This document shows, piece after piece, positions 22,911-31,245 of a stretch of 38,411 nt of DNA. The notes under the pieces were generated by a model, which was not told the DNA's origin, made no database searches, and worked only from the letters and a program-made list of their open reading frames with translations. The position numbers and the translations under genes were made by a program. Within the stretch, counting starts at the first letter, position 1; every line of letters starts with the position of its first letter. Origin of the DNA: Streptomyces sp. SBT349 (GTDB lineage: Bacteria > Actinomycetota > Actinomycetes > Streptomycetales > Streptomycetaceae); contig NZ_LAVK01000024.1 of NCBI RefSeq assembly GCF_001083795.1, positions 1-38,411 of the forward strand. The letters run 5' to 3'.

Positions 22911-23732
22911 GTGTCCCGCAGCCAACTCGCCCCCGGCGTCGAGGTCGTCGCCGTGCCCGGGCGGGGTCTCGCCGTCCGCACGGCCGACGGCGAGTTCCTC
23001 AGCGCACGGATCGGCGGGTCCGACCAGAACGCGCTGCTGGCGCGGCTCTCCGGCACGGCGACGGGCGAACCGGACGCCGAACTCGACCGCCTCGTCCGGG
23101 CCTTCGATCGCGCCGGCTACTTGTCGGAGCACGCGCGGCGCAGGGAGTGGCCCGCCGGGCGCCGGGACGTCCGGCTGGTGGGCGACCCCGTGCTGACCGG
23201 GCCGCTGGCCGCCTATCTGTGGGCCGAAGGCGCGAAGCCCCGGTCGGTGGAGCCCGACGCGGCGGCCGACGGACACCCCGCCGCCGTGGTCTGGTGCGTC
23301 GATGGCCCCGTGCCCGAAGGACTGTGGGAGACCGCCGACCGGCTGCCCGAGCGCGGGATCGCCTGGCTGCGCTGCCACCGCGAAGGCTGGCAGGCGTACG
23401 TGGAGCCCCTCGCAGCCGCCGCCGGTGACGTCACCTCCTCCCACGTCCGTGCGCGTCGACTCGCCGCCACACCCGCGCACCGCGAGCTGGGCGCCTACTG
23501 GAGCGGCCCTCGTACGTCCGGCGCCCCCATCCGGCTCACCGCCCCGGCTGCCGGGTTGCTCTCCGCGCTGCTCGCCGACGACCTCACCCGGTGGGCCACC
23601 GGCGTTCCCGACACCGGCGGGCTGCCCGCCCGGCGCCGCCTGCGCCGTGTCGACCTGCGCACGCTGACCGTCACCGAGCACCCCGTGCTGCCCGTTCCCG
23701 ATGTCGCCCCGTTGCCGGACAGCGCCCGATGA
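22911..23732 (+). CDS. E1/ocin-ThiF-like leader-peptide-binding partner of YcaO
   Basis: A 273-residue protein that matches the short E1-like partner proteins of TOMM/azoline clusters. The first ~80 residues (LAPGVEVVAVPGRGLAVRTA...LDRLVRAFDRAGYLSE) look like a RiPP recognition element that binds the leader. A truncated ThiF-type Rossmann domain follows (RDVRLVGDPVLTGPLAAYLW, AAVVWCVDGPVPEGLWETAD, GIAWLRCHREGWQAYVEPLA). The paired zinc cysteines (CxxC) common to these proteins are missing: the expected position reads VTSSHVRARRLAATP with Ser176-Ser177. It therefore likely presents the precursor rather than adenylating it. GTG 22911 has AGGAGA upstream; its stop overlaps the hydrolase start (ATGA). 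Confidence 0.75.
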   Translation: MSRSQLAPGVEVVAVPGRGLAVRTADGEFLSARIGGSDQNALLARLSGTATGEPDAELDRLVRAFDRAGYLSEHARRREWPAGRRDVRLVGDPVLTGPLAAYLWAEGAKPRSVEPDAAADGHPAAVVWCVDGPVPEGLWETADRLPERGIAWLRCHREGWQAYVEPLAAAAGDVTSSHVRARRLAATPAHRELGAYWSGPRTSGAPIRLTAPAAGLLSALLADDLTRWATGVPDTGGLPARRRLRRVDLRTLTVTEHPVLPVPDVAPLPDSAR

Positions 23733-25207
23733 CGTTGCTCACCGAGGCCGTCGACGGCCTCGCCACCGACATCCGGCTCCCGGACGGCGACGGTCCCTTC
23801 CCGGCCGTCCTCGTCCGCACTCCCTACGACAGGCGGCGGTACCGCGCCGAGCTGAGCGGGTGGGCTCAGCGCGGTTTCGCAGCACTGGCCCAGGACGTGC
23901 GAGGGCGGCACTCCTCGGCGGGGGCGTGGCACCCTTACCGGAACGAGGCCGCCGACGGAGCGGCAACCGTCCGCTGGATCCGTCGGCAGCCCTGGAGCGA
24001 CGGGCGACTGGTGGCGGCGGGCGCCTCCTACGCCGGGTACTGCGCCCTCGCCCTCGCGCTGGAAGCGCCCGAGGACGCCCGCCCCGACGCCGTCATCGCC
24101 GCCGTGCCCGCACTGGGCACCGCGGAGACGGCTCGCGAGCCCTCGGGCGTGGAACGACTCTCGGCCCGTGCCGGGTGGTGGGCGGCTCACGGCGACCGGC
24201 GGGACTCCGACGAGGAGGCCCTGGCGAAAGCCCTCGCCGCCGACCCCGAGCTGCTCGCCCACCTGCCGGTGAGTGGCCTCCCCGAAAGGCTCGGCCGGAG
24301 CCTGCCCTCCTGGACGGGCCTGTGGCGGCACCGCGAACGCGGGCGGCTCGGCTCGCGGGCGAGGCACGCCGGAAGTCCCCTCCTCGCGGTGGGCGGCCGG
24401 CACGACCCCTTCACCGAGGAGACCTTCGCGCTGTGGCGCTGCTGGGGCGGGCCATCGGCGCGGCTGCTGATGGGGCCCTGGGGGCACGGCCTCGTCGCGG
24501 AGCCCGGTCCTGACGCCGACCCGGCGCACCGGGTGCGCCTCGGCGACCTCTACGCGCGCTGGGCCCACCTCGCCCTGACCGGGGAGCTTCGGAACGGTCA
24601 CCGCGGCGCGGTCGCGCTGGGCGGCAGCCCGCTGTGGGTGCCGGCCGACACGGAGGGCGAGCCGTACAGTCCGGACCTGCTGCTGCTGCACGGAACCTCG
24701 TTCACGGCCGACCCCGAACGCCCGGTGCCGTCCGGTGAGCTGACCGTCCCCACCGGTGGCACGCCCGACCGCTGCCTGCTCGCCACCGCGCCGCTGCCGC
24801 GTCCGCTGGACGTCGTCGGTCCCGCCGAGGTGCGGCTGCGGGCCGCCGCCGACACGCCGTGCTCCGACTGGTTCGCCCGGCTCGCCGCCATCACCCCGGA
24901 CGGCACGGCCGAGCGGCTGGCCGTCGGCGCCGTCCGGCGCGCGGACCCTCCGGGCCGGGCCGCCGAGTTCACCGTGGCGCTCGGCCGGCTCGCGCGCCGG
25001 CTGCGCGCGGGCACCCGGCTCCGCCTGGAGATCGCCGGGCACCACTTCCCGGCCCACGCCCGCAATCCCCACACCGGTGACGACCCGGTCACGGCCACCC
25101 ACCTGCTCGCCTCCCGGCGCGAGGTCGCACCCGGGCGCGTGGCGCTGCGGCTGCCCGTGCTCCGGACCCCCCGCCCCACCGACCCCGTACAGGAGATCCT
25201 GCGATGA
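23729..25207 (+). CDS. CocE/NonD (peptidase S15-type) hydrolase
   Basis: A 492-residue serine hydrolase of the CocE/X-Pro dipeptidyl-peptidase superfamily. The N-terminal alpha/beta domain begins ATDIRLPDGDGPFPAVLVRT with the oxyanion tyrosine in TPYDRR (Tyr33). The nucleophile is Ser100 in GASYAGY, the acid Asp226 in VGGRHDPF and the base His253 in MGPWGHG, so the triad is complete. The C-terminal jelly-roll (about residues 320-490) contains LTGELRNGHRGAVALGGSPL and HHFPAHARNPHTGDDPV. It has no signal peptide. Gene overlaps on both sides (ATGA) tie it to the E1-like and YcaO genes, so it most likely acts on the peptide: leader removal, or hydrolysis of an amide or ester. No other protease is encoded in the cluster. 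Confidence 0.87.
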   Translation: MTLLTEAVDGLATDIRLPDGDGPFPAVLVRTPYDRRRYRAELSGWAQRGFAALAQDVRGRHSSAGAWHPYRNEAADGAATVRWIRRQPWSDGRLVAAGASYAGYCALALALEAPEDARPDAVIAAVPALGTAETAREPSGVERLSARAGWWAAHGDRRDSDEEALAKALAADPELLAHLPVSGLPERLGRSLPSWTGLWRHRERGRLGSRARHAGSPLLAVGGRHDPFTEETFALWRCWGGPSARLLMGPWGHGLVAEPGPDADPAHRVRLGDLYARWAHLALTGELRNGHRGAVALGGSPLWVPADTEGEPYSPDLLLLHGTSFTADPERPVPSGELTVPTGGTPDRCLLATAPLPRPLDVVGPAEVRLRAAADTPCSDWFARLAAITPDGTAERLAVGAVRRADPPGRAAEFTVALGRLARRLRAGTRLRLEIAGHHFPAHARNPHTGDDPVTATHLLASRREVAPGRVALRLPVLRTPRPTDPVQEILR

Positions 25208-26583
25208 CGGCCCTGCCGCTGGAAGCTCTCGTCGACCCCGTCTGCGGCATCGTCCGCAAGGTCAAGCCCGTCGAGCACCCCATGGGCGCACCGCCCCGCT
25301 ACACCGCGCTCACCGCGGAGATCTCCGACGCCCGCAGGCTCGGCCTGTGGCCCGCCGACCGGGTATCACTCGGCACAACGTTCGGTGACCCCGAGGGTGC
25401 CCGGATCGCCGCCATAGCGGAGGGAATCGAGCGGTACTGCGGTAACCGCCTGCCGCCGCCCGGCCACCCGCGCGCGCCGCTGCGAGCCACGGCCGCCGAG
25501 CTGACCGAGAAGGGCCTGCGGCTGTACGGACCGGGGGAGCTGCCGGCCTACGCCGGCTGGCAGTACGGCCGCGAGAAGTTCCCCTACCGTCCCCTGACAC
25601 CGGACACGCCGGGCCTGTGGGCACGCGGCGAGGAGCGGCTGCGTGGCGGGGAGACGGCCGAGGTCTGGGCGCCCGTCGCGCTCACCCACCTCAACTGGCG
25701 CCAGGGCGAGCTGCGTTCGCTGCCCCGTACACACCACCTCAACTACGCCGGGATCGCCACGGGGCAGGGGTTCGACGACGCCGTCGAGCGCGGTCTGCTG
25801 GAGGTCGTCGAGCGCGACGCGCTCGAACTGTGGTGGCACCTGGACGGGCCGGCCCGCGGCATCGACCCGGCCGGTGTACCCGGCCTCTCCGACGACCTGG
25901 CCGGATCCGGGCTCGACGTCCATCTGGTCGAGATGCCTTCGGAGTTCGCCCCCTGCATGGGCGCGCTCGTCCACGACCGCCGACTCGGCCTGCACGCCGC
26001 CGGGTTCGCCTGCCGGTACGATCCGGCCGAGGCCGCCCGCAAGGCCGTGCTGGAGGCCGTCCACACCTGGATCTTCACGCAGGGCCTCATCGATCCCGAC
26101 GGCTGGGTGTTCGAGGCCGTCGAGGCCGGGCTGCTCGCCCGCGGGCTCTACCTGGACCACCGCGAGGACGGACGCTACCTCGACGCGTGCGGTGAGCACT
26201 TCTCCCGGGTGCGGGACCTGGGCGCCCACGTACAGGTGTGGCTGGACGAGCGGATGGCGCCCGAGGCCCGGCGGTTCACCGAGCCCGCACGGGGAGTCGT
26301 CCCCATCGACGCGGTTGAGCCCGGCAGCCGGGAGCGACTGGAGCGCGCTCTTCACGAGGGCGGTCACCGCGTCATGACGTTCGACCTCACCACCGAGGAC
26401 GTGGCCGAGACACCGCTGCGCGTGGCGCGCGTACTCGTCTCCGGTCTGATCCCCAACGCCCCCGCCGCCTTCGGCTACTTCGGCTGTCCGCGCCTCGCCG
26501 AGGCCGCCGTGGGCCGGGGTTGGCGCACGACCGGTCCGAGCGCACCGGAGGACTTCACGCTCGCTCCTCCGCCCCACATGTGA
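25204..26583 (+). CDS. YcaO-domain protein (peptide-backbone cyclodehydratase-like)
   Basis: A 459-residue YcaO enzyme, which uses ATP to phosphorylate a peptide amide and so form azolines, amidines or thioamides. ATP-site motifs are visible: A69xxxE73GIE76R77 (SxxxExxER with Ser replaced by Ala), LLE200VVE203R204D205 and the third motif VLE284AVH287, in which the usual glutamine of ExxQ is histidine. The C-terminus ends LAPPPHM, a short proline-rich tail like the PxPxP ends of azoline-forming YcaO proteins. With an E1-like partner and a SagB dehydrogenase next to it, heterocycle formation is the best guess; the precursor offers serines only. No TfuA is present, which argues against thioamidation. 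ATG overlaps the hydrolase stop. Confidence 0.92.
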   Translation: MTALPLEALVDPVCGIVRKVKPVEHPMGAPPRYTALTAEISDARRLGLWPADRVSLGTTFGDPEGARIAAIAEGIERYCGNRLPPPGHPRAPLRATAAELTEKGLRLYGPGELPAYAGWQYGREKFPYRPLTPDTPGLWARGEERLRGGETAEVWAPVALTHLNWRQGELRSLPRTHHLNYAGIATGQGFDDAVERGLLEVVERDALELWWHLDGPARGIDPAGVPGLSDDLAGSGLDVHLVEMPSEFAPCMGALVHDRRLGLHAAGFACRYDPAEAARKAVLEAVHTWIFTQGLIDPDGWVFEAVEAGLLARGLYLDHREDGRYLDACGEHFSRVRDLGAHVQVWLDERMAPEARRFTEPARGVVPIDAVEPGSRERLERALHEGGHRVMTFDLTTEDVAETPLRVARVLVSGLIPNAPAAFGYFGCPRLAEAAVGRGWRTTGPSAPEDFTLAPPPHM

Positions 26584-26593
26584 GGGCCGCCCC

Positions 26594-27676
26594 GTGGATC
26601 TCGTCACCGCCCTCGCCCGCGCCCGCTCCGCCGAGGAGCCCGGCCCGGACACGCCCGCCGCGCCCCCCGTCCCCGACTGGCCGGGGGACGCACGCTGCCT
26701 GTCGCGGGCCGGCCCCGGAGAGCTGGACCTCTGGTGGCTGCTCCGCCTCTCGCTGGCCGCCCAGGACGGTGCCGGACGGCTGCGGCCGGTCCCGTCGGCG
26801 GGCGGCCTCCACCCGGTGGACGCCCAGCTCGTCGTGGGCGCCGACTGCCCGCTGCCGTCCGGACGCTACGGCTACGACCCGCTGCGCCACCGCGTGCACC
26901 TTCTGGGGCCCGCGCCCGACGACGCGCCGCCCGGAGCGGCCGTCGAGCTCTCCGTCACGCCGCGGCGCACGGTCTCCCACTACGGCCACCGTGCCTGGCC
27001 CCTGATGCTGCTCGACACCGGACACGCCGCCGCGGCGCTGCGTCTCGCGGCCCGCGCGCTCGGCGCCGGCCCGCCCACACTCGGCCTCGACGGGCGTGCC
27101 GAACGCCCGCTCGCCTCACTCCACTTCACGCCGCCCGGAGGTCCGCGCCGGGTCGCGGACGCGCCCGCTCCCCGCGATCTGCTGGCCCGTCGCAGCGCCC
27201 GGCCGCCGCTGAGGGGCGTCCCTTCACGGGACGTCCTGCGAACGGTGCTCGCCACTCTCGCCGACGCGAGCGCCGGTGAGGTCGCGTGGTGCGCCGCCGT
27301 TGGCGAACCGCGGCCCGAACTCGTCGAGTTGTCCCCCGACGGCTCCCTGCGGCGGCTCGCCTCCGGGGAGGCCAGGCCGACACTCGCCGCCTGGGCCGCG
27401 GGCCAGGGATGGATAGCGGACGCGGGCGCCGTCCTGCTGGGGTACGGCTGCCCGACGGACGCCGACGCTCCACGGATCCGCCGCGCCCATCTGCGGGCCG
27501 GCTTCGCCGTGGGGCTGGCCCACGTCGCGGCCGGCCGCCTTGGGGTGGCAAGCCGCCCCGTCGGCTCCTGGCAGCAGGCGGATCTGGGCGCCGCGCTCGG
27601 CGCGGCACCGGGCAGGGACTGGATCGTCCACGGCCTGGCCCTCGGCACCACCCACCCCAAGGAGGGGATCCCGTGA
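26594..27676 (+). CDS. SagB-type FMN dehydrogenase (nitroreductase family)
   Basis: A 360-residue flavoprotein of the SagB/ThcOx group, which oxidises azolines to azoles. The FMN-binding signature R64PVPSAGGLHP74 is clear. The sequence looks like two nitroreductase-like halves, the second starting near DLLARRSARPPLRGVPSRDV. The second half includes AGFAVGLAHVAAGRLGV near the end, the usual helix before the C-terminus. GTG 26594 lies 10 nt after the YcaO stop. Its stop overlaps the first ABC gene in GTGA. Its presence implies that at least one heterocycle is aromatised, although the catalytic Lys-Tyr pair known from some azoline oxidases could not be located with confidence. Confidence 0.85.
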   Translation: MDLVTALARARSAEEPGPDTPAAPPVPDWPGDARCLSRAGPGELDLWWLLRLSLAAQDGAGRLRPVPSAGGLHPVDAQLVVGADCPLPSGRYGYDPLRHRVHLLGPAPDDAPPGAAVELSVTPRRTVSHYGHRAWPLMLLDTGHAAAALRLAARALGAGPPTLGLDGRAERPLASLHFTPPGGPRRVADAPAPRDLLARRSARPPLRGVPSRDVLRTVLATLADASAGEVAWCAAVGEPRPELVELSPDGSLRRLASGEARPTLAAWAAGQGWIADAGAVLLGYGCPTDADAPRIRRAHLRAGFAVGLAHVAAGRLGVASRPVGSWQQADLGAALGAAPGRDWIVHGLALGTTHPKEGIP

Positions 27677-29439
27677 TCGTCCACCCCGAGTTGCGCCGCG
27701 CCGCACGGCACGCACGGCGCACCCTGCTCGCGGCCACCGTCCTTCAGGGGGCCGTCACCCTGACCCACGTCGCCCAGGCTGGGCTGCTGGCTCTCGCGCT
27801 CGCCGACGTGGCCCGGGGCGACACGGACCAACTCCCGCCGCTCCTCGGAGCGGTGCTGGCCGTGGTCGCCATCCGCGCGGGGCTGAGCTGCTGGCAGCGG
27901 CGCACGGCCACCCGCGCCGGGACAGGGGTCAGGGTGCGCCTGAGAGACGAACTCGTCGCCCACCTCGGACGGCTCGGGCCCGCCCACCTGACCTCCCCCG
28001 GCCTTCGGCCGGGGGGACCCCCCGCGCGTGTCGGGGCCGTCCGGACGACCCTGGTCGACGGAGTGGAGGGCGTCGACGCGTACGTCTCCCGCTACCTGCC
28101 CCAACTCCTCGTCACCCTCGCCGTGCCGCCCCTTCTGCTCGCCGCCGTGGCCGCGGTCGAGCCCCGCGCCCTCCTCTGTCTCGTCCCCGCCCTTCTGCTC
28201 GCCCTGGTCGGGCCGCGCGCCTGGGACCGGCTCCTCGCCCGTCGCGGCAAGGAGCACTGGGACACCTACGAGGGGCTGGGCGCCGACTACCTGGAGGCCC
28301 TCCAGGGCATGCCCGTGCTGCGTGCTGCGGGCGCCGTGGAGCGCACCCGCGAGCGGCTGGAGGAGCGTTCGGCGGCGCTGCACCGGGCGACCGTCGCCAA
28401 GCTCCGCGTCTCCCTCGTCGACACCGGGCTGACCGACCTGGCGATCCAGGGCGGCACCGCGGCCGCCGCGCTGCTGGCCTGCTGGTCGGCCGCCACCGGA
28501 TCCACCACGGCGACCGGCACCTATATGGTGCTGCTCCTGGCCGCCGAGTGCTTTCGGCCCGTGCGCGACCTGGCCCGCGAGTGGCACGCCGGGTACCTGG
28601 GCGTCTCGGCCGCGGACGGGCTCGCGGCGCTGCGCACCGCCGAACCCACGGTCCCCGACGCGGGAACGGCGCGGGCGTACTGGCCGGAGCCGCCCCAGGT
28701 GCGTTTCGAGGACGTGACGTTCAGCTACGACGGCGGGGAGGAGTTCGCCGTCCGCGCCGTCACCTTCACGGCCGAGGCAGGGCGTACCACCGCGATCGTC
28801 GGCGCCTCGGGCGCCGGCAAATCCACCCTGATCGCTCTGCTCCTGCGCCATCGCGATCCGGGGCGGGGCCGGATCACGGTCGACGGCCGCGACGTGGCCG
28901 AGTACACCCTGGATTCGCTGCGGCAGGGCATCGCCGTCGTCTCCCAGGAGACCTACCTCTTCCACGGCACCATCGCCGACAACCTGCGCCTGGCCCGGCC
29001 GGCGGCCACGGACGACGAGCTGGTCCGCGCCGCGCGCGCCGCCGGCGTCCACGACGAGATCGCCGTCCTCCCCGACGGCTACGCCACCGTCCTCGGCGAA
29101 CGCGGTTCCACCCTCTCCGGCGGTCAGCGGCAGCGGCTCGCCCTCGCACGTGCTCTGCTGGCCGACGCCCCGGTGCTCGTCCTCGACGAGGCCACCAGCT
29201 CGGTCGACGAACGCCGCGAGGCGGACATCATCCGCGAGCTGGTGGCCGCCGCGGGGGGCCGGACCGTCCTGGTCGTCGCCCACCGGCTCGCCGCGGTCCG
29301 GCACGCCGACCGGATCGTGGTACTCGACGGCGGACGGTTGGACGCCGTCGGCGAGCACATCCCCCTCGTCGAGGCCGGCGGCGTGTACGCGGAACTCGTC
29401 AACGCCGGCCGTACGCACGAGGAAGGGGTCCCCGCATGA
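27673..29439 (+). CDS. ABC transporter, fused permease/ATPase (CydD/YbtP-like half)
   Basis: A 588-residue half-transporter of type IV exporter fold. The N-terminal ~330 residues hold about six membrane helices (ATVLQGAVTLTHVAQAGLLA, PQLLVTLAVPPLLLAAVAAV and others). The ATPase domain has Walker A GASGAGKST (Lys383), Q-loop VVSQETYLF, signature LSGGQ (481-485), Walker B VLVLDEATS (Glu506) and the switch His in VAHRLA, so it is catalytically complete. It overlaps the next half-transporter by ATGA, indicating a heterodimer. Similar pairs export peptides or cysteine (CydDC) or import siderophores (YbtPQ, IrtAB). Residues ~107-116 (SPGLRPGGPP) are encoded by a 9-bp-stem palindrome and appear to be an in-frame insertion. 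Confidence 0.88.
   Translation: MIVHPELRRAARHARRTLLAATVLQGAVTLTHVAQAGLLALALADVARGDTDQLPPLLGAVLAVVAIRAGLSCWQRRTATRAGTGVRVRLRDELVAHLGRLGPAHLTSPGLRPGGPPARVGAVRTTLVDGVEGVDAYVSRYLPQLLVTLAVPPLLLAAVAAVEPRALLCLVPALLLALVGPRAWDRLLARRGKEHWDTYEGLGADYLEALQGMPVLRAAGAVERTRERLEERSAALHRATVAKLRVSLVDTGLTDLAIQGGTAAAALLACWSAATGSTTATGTYMVLLLAAECFRPVRDLAREWHAGYLGVSAADGLAALRTAEPTVPDAGTARAYWPEPPQVRFEDVTFSYDGGEEFAVRAVTFTAEAGRTTAIVGASGAGKSTLIALLLRHRDPGRGRITVDGRDVAEYTLDSLRQGIAVVSQETYLFHGTIADNLRLARPAATDDELVRAARAAGVHDEIAVLPDGYATVLGERGSTLSGGQRQRLALARALLADAPVLVLDEATSSVDERREADIIRELVAAAGGRTVLVVAHRLAAVRHADRIVVLDGGRLDAVGEHIPLVEAGGVYAELVNAGRTHEEGVPA
27995..28015. repeat. Palindromic repeat inserted in-frame in the first ABC gene
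   Basis: CCCCCGGCC, TTC, GGCCGGGGG: a perfect 9-bp hairpin followed by GACCCCCC. Such CGGCCTTCGGCCG-type palindromes recur in Streptomyces genomes, to my knowledge as dispersed REP-like units. Here it adds about ten residues (SPGLRPGGPP) to a loop after the second membrane helix without breaking the frame. Confidence 0.5.
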
Positions 29440-31208
29440 GCGGCACCGTCCAAGACGCCATACCGGACCGCGGCACGGTCGATGCTCCCGAACCCCAGCG
29501 CGGGTCACTGCGCGCGCTGCTGCCCGCGCTCGCCGGGCACCGGGCCATGATGGCCCGCACCTGCGCCGCCGCCGTCGTCGAACAGGGCTCACTGGTCACC
29601 TTGCTGACCCTGGCCTCCCATACCGTCGGAACCGCGGTCACCACGAACCGCGCCCCCTCGGCCGGAGCGATCACCGCTCTCGTCGCCCTCGTCCTCGTCC
29701 GCGCCCTGATGACCTGGCGCGAGATGGACCTCTCGCACGATCTGGCCTACCGGGTGCTGGCCGAGCTGCGGGTGCGGGTCTTCGACGGGCTCGCCCGAAG
29801 CGCGCCCGCCCGCGTGGGCGGCAGGCGCAGCGGAGAACTGGCCGCCACCGCGATGGCCGACGTGGAGGCCCTGGAGTTCTTCTACGCCCACACCACAGCC
29901 CAATTCCTCGCATCCGGATTGGTGTTCGGCGGCGGCGCCGCGACCCTGGCCGCGGTGGAGCCGTGGTTGCTACTGGCGGTGCTGCCGGTCGCCGCCCTGC
30001 TCGCCGCGGCCCCCTTCGCCGACGCGCGGGGAGGTGCGGTGCGTGGAGCGCGCACCAGGGCGGCCGCCGCGACGCTGTCGGCCGACACCGTGGACACCGT
30101 CGACGGGCTGCGCGAGCTGCTCGCCTTCGGCGGACTCGCCACGCGGCGCCGCCGACTCGCGGAGCAGGGCCGGAAAGTGGGCGAGGCACAGCGGGCCGAG
30201 GCTTCCCGGGAGGCCTCGGCCGCCGCCGTCCGCGACGTGCTCATCGTGTCCGCGATCCTCGGTGCGGTGGTCGCCGCGGCGCAGTCCGCGACCTCGGGCA
30301 GGCTCCACGGTGCGTGGGTGCCGGCGTCGATGGCGCTGGCCCTGACGATGCTGGGACCGGTCGCCGAGTCGGCCAAGGCGCTGAGCCGGACGATGGGTCT
30401 GCGCGCCGCGGCCGCCCGGGTCGACGCGGCCGTGAAGGCCCCCGCGCTCGCCCCGCCGCCCGCATCCCCACGCCCGCTGCCGCCGGGCCTGCTGGGCGTC
30501 CGGTTGCACAGCGTGAGCTTCGACTACGGGGGCCCGCCGGTGCTGGACGGCATCGACCTGACGATCCCGGCTGGACGGACGCTCGCCCTGGTCGGTGCCT
30601 CAGGGGCGGGCAAGTCCACCTGCGCCCACCTGCTGGCCCGTTTCTGGGATCCGTCCGAGGGGGCCGTCCACCTGCTGCCCGACGGCGGTGAGCCCGTCGA
30701 TCTCCGCGACCTGTCCGACGCCCAACTCCGCGGCGCCATCGCCGTGGTGGGCCAGGACGCCCCCCTCTTCCACGGGACCCTCGCCGACAACCTGCGCCTC
30801 GGCGCACCGGATGCGGACGACCGCCTCCTGGCCGAAACGGCGAAACTGTGCGGCGTCGACGGGATCGCCTCCCTGGACACCCTCGTCGGGGAGCGCGGTT
30901 CCACCGTCTCCGGCGGCCAGCGCGCCCGCATCGCCCTCGCCCGTGCCCTGGTGGCCGAACCCCGGGTCCTGGTGCTGGACGAGACCACCGCTCACCTGGA
31001 CAACGCCGGCGACGCCCGGCTCGGCAGCGCGCTCGGCGGGGGAGACCGCACCACGATCGTCATCGCCCACCGCCGCTCCACCATCCGCCGCGCCGACCGC
31101 ATCGCCGTCCTCGAAGCCGGCCGCATCGCGGAAGAGGGCACCTGGGAGGAACTCACCGCCCGCTCCGACAGCGCGCTGAACCGCGTACTGGCCGCCACCT
31201 CGTCCTGA
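29436..31208 (+). CDS. ABC transporter, fused permease/ATPase (CydC/YbtQ-like half)
   Basis: A 590-residue partner of the preceding half-transporter. About six membrane helices lie in residues 40-320 (AAAVVEQGSLVTLLTLASHT, AGAITALVALVLVRALMTW, AQFLASGLVFGGGAATLAAV). The ATPase has Walker A GASGAGKST (Lys393), Q-loop VVGQDAPLF, signature VSGGQ and Walker B VLVLDETTA (Glu516), with His in IAHRRS, so both subunits can hydrolyse ATP. It is the last gene of the plus-strand operon and ends 37 bp from the convergent importer genes. In this context it could either secrete the modified peptide or bring the metal-peptide complex across the membrane. Confidence 0.88.
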   Translation: MSGTVQDAIPDRGTVDAPEPQRGSLRALLPALAGHRAMMARTCAAAVVEQGSLVTLLTLASHTVGTAVTTNRAPSAGAITALVALVLVRALMTWREMDLSHDLAYRVLAELRVRVFDGLARSAPARVGGRRSGELAATAMADVEALEFFYAHTTAQFLASGLVFGGGAATLAAVEPWLLLAVLPVAALLAAAPFADARGGAVRGARTRAAAATLSADTVDTVDGLRELLAFGGLATRRRRLAEQGRKVGEAQRAEASREASAAAVRDVLIVSAILGAVVAAAQSATSGRLHGAWVPASMALALTMLGPVAESAKALSRTMGLRAAAARVDAAVKAPALAPPPASPRPLPPGLLGVRLHSVSFDYGGPPVLDGIDLTIPAGRTLALVGASGAGKSTCAHLLARFWDPSEGAVHLLPDGGEPVDLRDLSDAQLRGAIAVVGQDAPLFHGTLADNLRLGAPDADDRLLAETAKLCGVDGIASLDTLVGERGSTVSGGQRARIALARALVAEPRVLVLDETTAHLDNAGDARLGSALGGGDRTTIVIAHRRSTIRRADRIAVLEAGRIAEEGTWEELTARSDSALNRVLAATSS

Positions 31209-31245
31209 CACGCGGGCCGTCCACGTCGCCGTGCGGCACCGGGCG

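Noticed and set aside
26980..29592. 870-codon minus-strand frame opposite SagB and ABC genes
   Set aside because: It is the antisense shadow of well-supported plus-strand genes and has no domain of its own.
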